DNA of 53,642 bases, taken from the NCBI GenBank assembly GCA_030849065.1, contig JASAON010001551.1, forward strand, positions 1-53,642, given 5' to 3'. Source of the stretch: Jaenimonas drosophilae. Its lineage: Eukaryota > Euglenozoa > Kinetoplastea > Trypanosomatida > Trypanosomatidae. Position 1 is the first letter of the stretch. The number at the start of each line of letters is the position of its first letter. The notes below the pieces were generated by a model, which saw nothing but the letters and a program-made list of their open reading frames with translations, was not told the origin of the DNA and made no database searches. This document shows, piece after piece, positions 47,210-53,642 of the stretch. Position numbers and translations under genes: made by a program.

Positions 47210-47352
47210 AACCGCCACACTGTAGCTGCTCACCCCATCGCCTTCGTTTCCACCACCAAAGTGGGATCCAGTTAGTTGCCTCAGCCTTAACTTATCCCCT
47301 GAGCCCGAATTCCTCGACCCTTGTGAGGCTTTTTTCATCACCCTTAGTCCAA

Positions 47353-48816
47353 ATGACCCGTGACGAGATCATTCTGTACATTTGTGGCGTGGTGCTTGGC
47401 ATCTGCTGCCTTTTTGCCTACAACTCATTTCTTTCCTCACCCTCCTACCTGGAGCATTACTACCAGTTTGCTGCCGTGAAGAGCACAAGCAACGTCAGCA
47501 CCCTGCCCCATGCCGAGCACGAGTCCTTCTGGAAGAATGTGGCGACGTGGGTGACTGTGACGATGATGATTCCCATGCTCCTTGGCCAGGTGTTCATGCT
47601 GACTCCCTTCATGTTGAAGCTGAACCTACAGATCCGTATGATTACCGGAGCAGCTTTCCTCCTCTTCTCAGTTTTTCTTGTTCCTGTGTGCGCCGCCGGT
47701 GGCAACGTGAGTGAGAATGCTGCCATGGCTGTCATTTTCATCTCTTGCATTCTTGCTGGCTTCTCAACGACGCTTCTGCAGTCGTCGCTGTACGCGCTTT
47801 TTGGCACCCTTCCCACCCGCTACATGAGTGGCTTTGTGCTGGGTGGTGGCTTCTCTGGCAGCGTGAACTCTGTTCTGCGCATCATCATCACTGCGGCCCT
47901 TCCCAACACGTTCGGCGGTGTGAAGACGGGAGCCGTGATCTTCTTTGTGATTGGTATGGTGCTGATGCTTGTGACGATTGGTATTGTGCTGTTTCTGCGC
48001 TCCAACCCCATTGTGCGTGAGCACTGCACTGCTTACCGGATCGGTGGTGGTGCACATGGAGCTCAGCACGATCATGAGGACCACGTAGAAGGTACTGAGT
48101 GGAAAGAATCAGGAGCAAAGAATGGATCCAATACATTTGACGACTTGGATAAAGCACACAGTGGTGATGAGGGCCGCACAGATTCTACTCCTAAGGAGGA
48201 GGGTGCGAACGCGGCTGAGGCTCCAGCTGCAAAAACTGAAGATAATGCAAAGCCCGCTAGCTCCATTGAAACCATCAAGAAGATTTGGCCCTTCATGGTG
48301 CTCCTTTTCATTGCGATGATGAACTCTCTGACCCTCTTCCCTGGTATTGGTTTGGCTGCGATGAAGAGTGACGGTGCGGGCGACTCAACCAAGGACGATG
48401 GAACAGAGTGGGCTGGCCAGTCTCTTCTACCGATGGTTGTGATTCTCATGTTCAATCTTGGTGATACCATTGGCCGGTTGATCACCAACTTCCCCAAATT
48501 GTGGATCAACAAGAAGTATTTGCCGTACGTCGTTGGCGTCCGTCTCGTGGTGACGGTGATACCACTGGTACTTGGTGTTGTGAAACCAAAGGTGATCAAC
48601 TCGAATGCCCTGCCCATTATCATGATGCTTGTGACCGGTATCTCCAATGGCTATCTCATTGGCATCATGATGGCATATGGAAGTAGTGATGAGAAGCTTG
48701 AGAGTGAAGCTGAGCATGCTGCAGCTGGTACGTGCATGTGCTTGTCACTGCTGGGGGGCCTCTCCGCAGGCTCTATTCTGAGCATCATTGTGCTTTCGTG
48801 CGCCGTGAATAACTAA
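47353..48816 (+). CDS. Equilibrative nucleoside transporter (SLC29/ENT), copy 1
   Basis: A 487-residue plasma-membrane transporter for nucleosides or nucleobases; kinetoplastids depend on such uptake because they cannot make purines. About eleven hydrophobic segments are visible, starting at residues 6-27. A kinetoplastid-style N-terminus (FAYNSFLSSPSYLEHYYQFA, FWKNVATWVTVTMMIPML) and GTLPTRYMSGFVLGGGFSG in the middle fit ENT family positions. A charged cytoplasmic loop (about 232-308, His/Asp/Glu/Ala-rich) separates TM6 from TM7. It closes with GISNGYLIGIMMAYGSSDEKL and AAGTCMCLSLLGGLSAG. Substrate preference cannot be read from sequence. It pairs with the copy at 51590. The ATG at 47353 is the first after the acceptor at 47209. 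Confidence 0.93.
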   Translation: MTRDEIILYICGVVLGICCLFAYNSFLSSPSYLEHYYQFAAVKSTSNVSTLPHAEHESFWKNVATWVTVTMMIPMLLGQVFMLTPFMLKLNLQIRMITGAAFLLFSVFLVPVCAAGGNVSENAAMAVIFISCILAGFSTTLLQSSLYALFGTLPTRYMSGFVLGGGFSGSVNSVLRIIITAALPNTFGGVKTGAVIFFVIGMVLMLVTIGIVLFLRSNPIVREHCTAYRIGGGAHGAQHDHEDHVEGTEWKESGAKNGSNTFDDLDKAHSGDEGRTDSTPKEEGANAAEAPAAKTEDNAKPASSIETIKKIWPFMVLLFIAMMNSLTLFPGIGLAAMKSDGAGDSTKDDGTEWAGQSLLPMVVILMFNLGDTIGRLITNFPKLWINKKYLPYVVGVRLVVTVIPLVLGVVKPKVINSNALPIIMMLVTGISNGYLIGIMMAYGSSDEKLESEAEHAAAGTCMCLSLLGGLSAGSILSIIVLSCAVNN

Positions 48817-49797
48817 GGATGAGTAGTGAGTTGGAGATGCTGCTTTGAAGATACTTCCTTCGTTACTCCAAATTCCAGCTACTTCTTTTGCGTTGGACGA
48901 GCATGAAGAGTGCAAGTTTTGTTTACCTTATACGACACTATGTTGGGATTGCGTCCCCTAAAACGATTTAGTTTTGTGATTTGATTGGATTTTGTGCTCG
49001 TATACTCGTTGTGATATGTGGACGAAGCAGAGCATCTATGAGAAATTTGTACTGCTGCTGGTTCGTTCGTGTGCCTCATTGGCTATGTGGGTCGTTTGGT
49101 GCCGATCAATCCGCATGTTGTATGTGGTGCGGAACTTGATATCCATACGATCGTTCTTCACGTTTTTCCATGTATCTGGAGGCTTGAGGAAGGAGATGCT
49201 GGCGCATAGAGTGACGTGAGAGTCTCCTGGAAAACTGAGTTGGCGTACACGGACACTTGAGGAGTAGTCTGAGAGCCTACGTTTCCCGATAGCTCCACTG
49301 TCTGGCCCAAAATTACTGTTTTTGACATTATTTCTGCAGCCTGATTTCTCGGCTCCGGCCATATCTGAGCCGGTTTGTTTTGAACCACTGTTTTTGTTTT
49401 TAGCTAGATGTGCCTCTGCTCTAGCTAAGTAGCGCCAACTCTATTTCTTGGCTGCTGCTTCTGTGGGGATCAAGATGACCCAATCACCGACGTTTCTTTG
49501 GCTGCATTAGGGGGCTTCTTTAGTGAAATGCCCTGAGTTCCATGCACCAGTCTGGAGTGTGTGATTGGAAAGGTTATCAGCATCCGCTTCTTGACACGTT
49601 CTCCCCCCAATTGTTCCTTTCGTATATTGGTGCCGTCATCTCCCTTCTCATTGGACCACCAATTTTCGTGTGAATTGGCGGTTGGTGCCATACTTCACAA
49701 CTGGATCGCTATCCAGCACATTCAGAACGTTTATGACAATCTATTTTTCATGTTCTTATGGGCGATAATCATGTGGTGATACAAGATGTGATTGTTC

Positions 49798-49814
49798 TGG
49801 CTACAATGTAGCCA
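49798..49814. repeat. Perfect short palindrome
   Basis: TGGCTACA, one central A, TGTAGCCA: two 8-bp arms with one base between them. It is isolated in a non-coding region. Confidence 0.7.
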
Positions 49815-49970
49815 AGATGGAGCAGCTTCTCCATGTGGTGGACCGAGTGGGCCCACGCCGGCATTTCTATTTTTTAAAAAAACAAATACACACTATGTGG
49901 ATGGCATGGAGGTGGCTGTTAGGCGCCAAAGCGCCATCACTGCCTTTCTATGTGCACAATAGTATTTCTC

Positions 49971-50008
49971 TCGACGTTTGTTTTTCTACTCTCTACAACA
50001 CCTGCTAG
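49971..50008 (+). promoter_or_regulatory. Predicted trans-splice acceptor
   Basis: T/C-rich tract, with AG at 50007-50008, 31 bases before the ATG at 50039. Confidence 0.45.
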
Positions 50009-50038
50009 TTGAGTACTGTGCTACAGAGACCCAGACTC

Positions 50039-50902
50039 ATGCAGTCACGAGATGGGCAAATCACGGCTCTTCTCCGTGCGTTTCCATCAACCACCAAAGT
50101 GAAGGAAAGTAGTGCGGAGCTTCTTCTACGTGTGGAGCACACAGCTGTTGCTGCTCCAGGGCTCGAATACGAGCTGATTCTGCTGGTGCAGGTGCGCGCC
50201 GACTTTCCACGCTCTCCTCCCTTGGTTCTCCTACCCTTTGGCAGTCACGTCCTTGCCATCACCCCTCCCAATGTTGATGCTGAGGAACTACCCGCGTACG
50301 CGTGGACCCCGAGCTCGTCGCTGGTGGACGCGGTACGTCACGCTATGCAGCATGCAGTGGACCAATGGGGACCAGTGACGCCACCAACACTATCAAGTGT
50401 CACCGTCACGTTGAGTGCAGAGTCGGATAGGTTGCTCAGTGACCTCGTCAATTATCAAAACTGTCGTGAGGCGTACATGTACCAGATGCCTGTGGTGAAA
50501 TCGATGCGTGAAAGCGTGCGCCATACTCTGGACGAGGTGGAGGCCTCTGCAAACAGCAACGTAGAGCTCCGCCCGCGAGTGGATCAGCTGCAAAAACAGG
50601 TTGACGCACTTCAAATTCGTTTGCAGGACCAAATTGATCAGCTGAAGCAGGTTGGGGAGGACTCTCTGCTCCGTGCGGTATGCACGCCAGAGGCCCTCCT
50701 TGCCACACTGGAACGGGATGCCCATCAACTGGGGGATGAGTGCCGTGGACTTGGTAAGCAAGCCCTGGACGCTTACTCAACGGACCGCAAGCGGTTTGCT
50801 GACCTGCTACGGCAGTTCAAGGCCAAGTCGAAGGAGCGGCACGTAGTGGATATCAAGCGGCGCTGGTATAAAGCATCCGTGGTTGATGTCCAAGAGGCAT
50901 GA
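50039..50902 (+). CDS. VPS37: VPS37-like ESCRT-I subunit (UEV-like + Mod(r))
   Basis: A 287-residue soluble protein. Residues about 1-115 look like a UEV/E2-like fold: ELILLVQVRADFPRSPPLVLL recalls the Y..P..Y/FP..PP strand-turn, with the catalytic Cys region absent, followed by helix-like ending segments. Residues about 140-285 are helical and coiled-coil (RPRVDQLQKQVDALQIRLQ), ending in a Mod(r)-like helical hairpin (LRQFKAKSKERHVVDIKRRW). This arrangement is that of VPS37A, a component of ESCRT-I that sorts ubiquitinated cargo at endosomes. The match is structural in style and the sequence is divergent. The nearby small RING gene at 51130 is not necessarily related. Confidence 0.65.
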   Translation: MQSRDGQITALLRAFPSTTKVKESSAELLLRVEHTAVAAPGLEYELILLVQVRADFPRSPPLVLLPFGSHVLAITPPNVDAEELPAYAWTPSSSLVDAVRHAMQHAVDQWGPVTPPTLSSVTVTLSAESDRLLSDLVNYQNCREAYMYQMPVVKSMRESVRHTLDEVEASANSNVELRPRVDQLQKQVDALQIRLQDQIDQLKQVGEDSLLRAVCTPEALLATLERDAHQLGDECRGLGKQALDAYSTDRKRFADLLRQFKAKSKERHVVDIKRRWYKASVVDVQEA

Positions 50903-51060
50903 GCGCCGCTACATCGATTCTTCCTAACACCATCCCACTCCCTGAACATGGTGCTTTGCTGTTGCATTCTCCTATCAACAAGGGATCCCTTCCTCATTCA
51001 CTGTGCTCCCCTGCTCGCTTTGTCATTACGTGCTTGCCCACACCCATGCCGACTCCATGC

Positions 51061-51085
51061 CTCATTGTGCCTTTTATCTGCGTAG
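51061..51085 (+). promoter_or_regulatory. Predicted trans-splice acceptor
   Basis: Moderate pyrimidine tract, with AG at 51084-51085. The first ATG is 51130. Confidence 0.35.
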
Positions 51086-51129
51086 AGAGTCACCACCCGA
51101 ACACATATCGGAGAAAGAGATAGATTAAC

Positions 51130-51345
51130 ATGTCAACCGCTACACCCGACAACGACGCCTCTGAAGCCTCCGTACCCAATACAACAGCTGCCGCTCTGTG
51201 CCTCAAGTGCCATGCGCATCCCATGGAGTACGAAACAGATCCTTGTAGTCATCCATGCTTCTGCAAAGCGTGCGCCATGAAGTGTGCCACGGGAGGAAAA
51301 TGTAAGATTTGCCACGAGTTTTTCGTTCGTTTGAAGCGAATTTAA
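51130..51345 (+). CDS. Minimal RING-finger protein (C3HC4)
   Basis: A 71-residue protein made of a polar 20-residue head and one RING. The zinc ligands fit C3HC4 spacing: C24 and C27, C39 and H41, C45 and C48, C58 and C61. They are followed by a short basic tail (VRLKRI) like the C-terminal strand of RINGs of the IAP/MDM2 style (zf-C3HC4_3), where terminal residues often mediate dimerisation. It probably acts as an E3 ubiquitin ligase or its partner. No substrate-binding domain is present. Despite its size, the full ligand set and a clean ATG and stop make it a credible gene. Confidence 0.85.
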   Translation: MSTATPDNDASEASVPNTTAAALCLKCHAHPMEYETDPCSHPCFCKACAMKCATGGKCKICHEFFVRLKRI

Positions 51346-51490
51346 ACTGCTGACCCCACGTCCGCCCCCTATCGTCCCTGCTCACTGCTTCCACGCCTTT
51401 CATACCCACAATGGAGCCGCTCAATCATCATAACATACCGCAATAGAATGGTTATCTGCACCTTGATCTACCCCTGCGTCATTCATTGAT

Positions 51491-51516
51491 ACCTCACATT
51501 TCTTTCTGATTTCCAG
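51491..51516 (+). promoter_or_regulatory. Predicted trans-splice acceptor
   Basis: C/T tract ending in TTCCAG (AG at 51515-51516). No ATG before 51590. Confidence 0.55.
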
Positions 51517-51589
51517 AAAACATAGACTTTCCCTCCAAGTTACACAACTATCTCCCCAATACCTCTTGAACCACATCACCCAGACATCC

Positions 51590-53005
51590 ATGACCCGTGA
51601 CGAAATCATTCTGTATGTATGTGGCGTGGTGCTTGGTATCTCATGTTTGTTTGCCTATAACTCCTTCCTGTCATCTCCGTCGTACCTGGAGCACTACTAC
51701 CAGTTTGCTGCCGTGAAGAGCACTGACAATGTGAGCACTCTGCCGAAGGCTGACCATGACTCCTTCTGGAAGAATGTGGCAACGTGGGTGACTGTGACGA
51801 TGATGATTCCCATGCTCCTTGCCCAGGTGTTCATGCTGACTCCCTTCATGTTGAAACTCAATATGCAGATCCGTATGATTCTTGGCTCGACGTTCCTTCT
51901 CATCTCCATGTTCCTCGTACCAGTATGCGCCGCCGGTGGCAACGTGAGTGAGAATGCTGCTATGGCTGTCATTTTCATCTCTTGCATTCTTGCTGGCTTC
52001 TCCACCACCTGCCTGCAGTCTGCGCTGTATTCCTTCTTTGGCACCCTTCCCACCCGCTACATGAGTGGCTTTGTGCTGGGTGGTGGCTTCTCTGGCAGCG
52101 TGAACTCTGTCCTGCGCATCATCATTACTGCGGCCCTTCCCAACACGTTCGGCGGTGTGAAGACGGGAGCCGTGATCTTCTTTGTGATTGGTATGGTGAT
52201 GATGGTTGTGACGATTGGTATTGTGCTGTTTCTGCGCTCCAACTCCATTGTGCGTGAGCACTGCAAGGCGTATCAGATTGGATCCCAGGAGCAGGAGGAG
52301 CCAGAGGCCTCTGCGACGAACGAGCCCGCTGAAATTGCGGAGAAGGCTGAGGGTTCGAATGGTCAGGGTGAGGGTGAGGAGGATGATAGCGAGAAGCCTG
52401 TACATGAAAGCGAAAACCATCCTGAGGAGCAAACTGTGAGCTCGATCACTGTGATCAAGAAGATTTGGCCTTTCATGATTCTTCTCGGCATTGCGATGAT
52501 GAACTCTCTGACCCTGTTCCCTGGTATTGGTCTTGCTGCAATGCACAGCGATGATGATAGCAGCAGCAGCAGCTCAACGACTGACAACGGAACGGAGTGG
52601 GATGCACAGGATATGATGCCGATGGTTGTGATTCTCATGTTCAATCTTGGTGATACAGTTGGCCGACTGATCACGAACTTTCCTCAGCTCTGGATCAACA
52701 AGAAGTATCTTCCCTACGTGGTTGCCATTCGCATTGTTGTGACGGTGGTACCCCTTGTGCTTGGTGTTGTGGACCCGAAAGTAATTAATTCGAATGCCCT
52801 GCCGATTGTGATGATGTTTGTTGTGGGTGTGTCCAACGGCTATCTGATCGGCATCATGATGGCATATGGCAGCAGTGATGAGAAGCTTGAGAGTGAGGGT
52901 GAGCATGCTGCAGCTGGTACGTGCATGTGCCTGTCACTGCTGAGCGGTCTGTCTGCGGGCTCTGTGCTGAGCATCATTCTGTTGTCGTTTGCAATTGATA
53001 ACTAA
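51590..53005 (+). CDS. Equilibrative nucleoside transporter (SLC29/ENT), copy 2
   Basis: A 471-residue paralogue of the gene at 47353, with the same membrane layout and motifs (FAYNSFLSSPSYLEHYYQ, GTLPTRYMSGFVLGGG, GVSNGYLIGIMMAYGSSDEK). It differs chiefly in the charged loop between TM6 and TM7 (here short repeats of Glu/Asp/Asn, about 230-290), in a Ser-rich insert near residues 322-330 encoded by an AGC run (about 52559-52573) and in scattered substitutions. In several membrane-coding stretches the DNA is almost identical to copy 1, whereas other stretches have many silent changes. The two transporters may differ in regulation or substrate, since loop and flanks differ. Confidence 0.93.
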   Translation: MTRDEIILYVCGVVLGISCLFAYNSFLSSPSYLEHYYQFAAVKSTDNVSTLPKADHDSFWKNVATWVTVTMMIPMLLAQVFMLTPFMLKLNMQIRMILGSTFLLISMFLVPVCAAGGNVSENAAMAVIFISCILAGFSTTCLQSALYSFFGTLPTRYMSGFVLGGGFSGSVNSVLRIIITAALPNTFGGVKTGAVIFFVIGMVMMVVTIGIVLFLRSNSIVREHCKAYQIGSQEQEEPEASATNEPAEIAEKAEGSNGQGEGEEDDSEKPVHESENHPEEQTVSSITVIKKIWPFMILLGIAMMNSLTLFPGIGLAAMHSDDDSSSSSSTTDNGTEWDAQDMMPMVVILMFNLGDTVGRLITNFPQLWINKKYLPYVVAIRIVVTVVPLVLGVVDPKVINSNALPIVMMFVVGVSNGYLIGIMMAYGSSDEKLESEGEHAAAGTCMCLSLLSGLSAGSVLSIILLSFAIDN

Positions 53006-53642
53006 TGGTTCTTGTTTGTTTCTTGCTTGATGTGTTCAATTCGATTCCTGTCTTGACGGTGTTTGAGATAGTATGAATGTTGAGCAAGTGTTTTCTTCCA
53101 CTTACTTCCATTGTTCGTGGCGGTGTTTTAAAACGATTTTTTTTGATTGTGTTGCAGTGATGCCGATTTGCCATGTGCGGCATAGCACGCTACAGCACTC
53201 TGCGAGATATTCGCGTCATTTGAACAATCACGTCCTAACGATTGTTCGTCATTTCTCGGTTCACGTTTGCTCACCACAGCACGTGGTGTTTGGTGAAAGA
53301 TCATACCGGTGAATTTTGTATTTCGCTCGTTGTTTTTCTAGTTGGTATGATCTGTGCTGTGCGTTCCTTACGTTCGATGGTGATCCATTTGCTCCCGCAC
53401 CCTTGCCACAACTGGGGCTTGGCAAGGGTGATGCTCTGTCGTGCTGTGGACTTAAATTCGATGATGGCCGCATTCGTTCATGGCTGATTCGCTTCATTCT
53501 CTCGTTGAGAATGCTGTGAAAGAGCTGTAATGTGTGGCACTCCAACTTGTTCTTTTCGCAGTACGTGTTTTTATTACAGTGGTTTTCTTAGACTCGAGCG
53601 AAACGATTGCTTCGTGACAAGAAAGCCAAATCAAAACGTTTG
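53006..53642. other. Terminal non-coding stretch
   Basis: No gene seen. A T-run followed by TTGCAG (AG at 53156-53157) may be the acceptor for a gene beyond the window. No long ATG-initiated frame follows within the window. Confidence 0.45.

Larger units (their letters stand above)
48817..50038. other. Intergenic region between transporter and VPS37-like gene
   Basis: 1.2 kb without a supported gene. Short frames (up to about 75 codons from non-ATG or weak contexts) were not accepted. It contains a perfect 8-bp-arm palindrome (49798-49814), an A-run near 49875 and the acceptor for the next gene. No remnant of a third transporter was recognised by eye. Confidence 0.5.

Noticed and set aside
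49016..49219. Short open frame with a hydrophobic segment between transporter and VPS37-like gene
   Set aside because: It has fewer than 70 codons, no clear splice acceptor just upstream and no recognisable family. It could be real, but nothing supports it.
51671..52546. Minus-strand open frame opposite transporter copy 2
   Set aside because: It is His/Arg/Glu-rich with no domain; the mirrored pattern opposite copy 1 shows it is a by-product of the transporter codons.

Overview
The window looks like one uninterrupted directional gene cluster from a kinetoplastid (trypanosomatid or bodonid-type flagellate). All 24 genes I can support lie on the + strand and have no introns. Almost every start codon is the first ATG after a pyrimidine-rich tract ending in AG, as expected where polycistronic transcripts are cut up by spliced-leader trans-splicing. 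The content (axonemal dynein, a ULK4-type pseudokinase, a CDKL kinase, short kinetoplastid-style nucleoside transporters) fits a flagellated protist. I cannot name the species. No tRNA, rRNA, CRISPR array, transposon or strand switch was recognised.

Layout: 1-2146 is the 3' part of a RAD5/RAD16-like SNF2 ATPase with a RING insert. 2335-6228 holds three proteins of unknown function: a coiled-coil protein, a possible flagellar protein and a basic, possibly mitochondrial one. 6429-7970 is the ribosome-biogenesis factor Sas10/Utp3. 8449-10200 is a VMP1-type ER membrane protein that carries an EF-hand. 10466-11140 is an HROB-like OB-fold protein. 11467-12753 is a KCTD-like BTB protein. 13213-14124 is the PP1 catalytic subunit, followed by 2.5 kb with no convincing gene. 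16673-22996 carries a YAR1-like ankyrin protein, a conserved 414-residue protein of unknown function, a two-span membrane protein, SEC13, V-ATPase subunit e and the K/HDEL receptor ERD2.

23671-40756 is dominated by two large genes: a ULK4/RUNKEL pseudokinase with a helical-repeat tail, then a complete 4171-residue axonemal dynein heavy chain. After a small basic protein and a CDKL-type kinase with a 600-residue disordered tail comes an unknown 428-residue protein. The window ends with a pair of equilibrative nucleoside transporters (47353-48816 and 51590-53005) that flank an ESCRT-I VPS37-like protein and a 71-residue RING protein.

Functional themes are the flagellum (dynein, ULK4, CDKL, perhaps the protein at 4047), the early secretory and endosomal pathway (VMP1, SEC13, V-ATPase e, ERD2, VPS37), ribosome assembly (Utp3, YAR1-like), DNA repair (SNF2-RING, HROB-like) and purine uptake (ENTs). 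In kinetoplastids neighbouring genes in a cluster are not usually co-regulated, so adjacency is weak evidence of shared function. The points most worth a second look are the EF-hand in VMP1, the pattern of lost catalytic residues in the ULK4-like protein, the mosaic identity of the two transporters, the activation-loop insert in the CDKL kinase and the unnamed conserved family at 17600.
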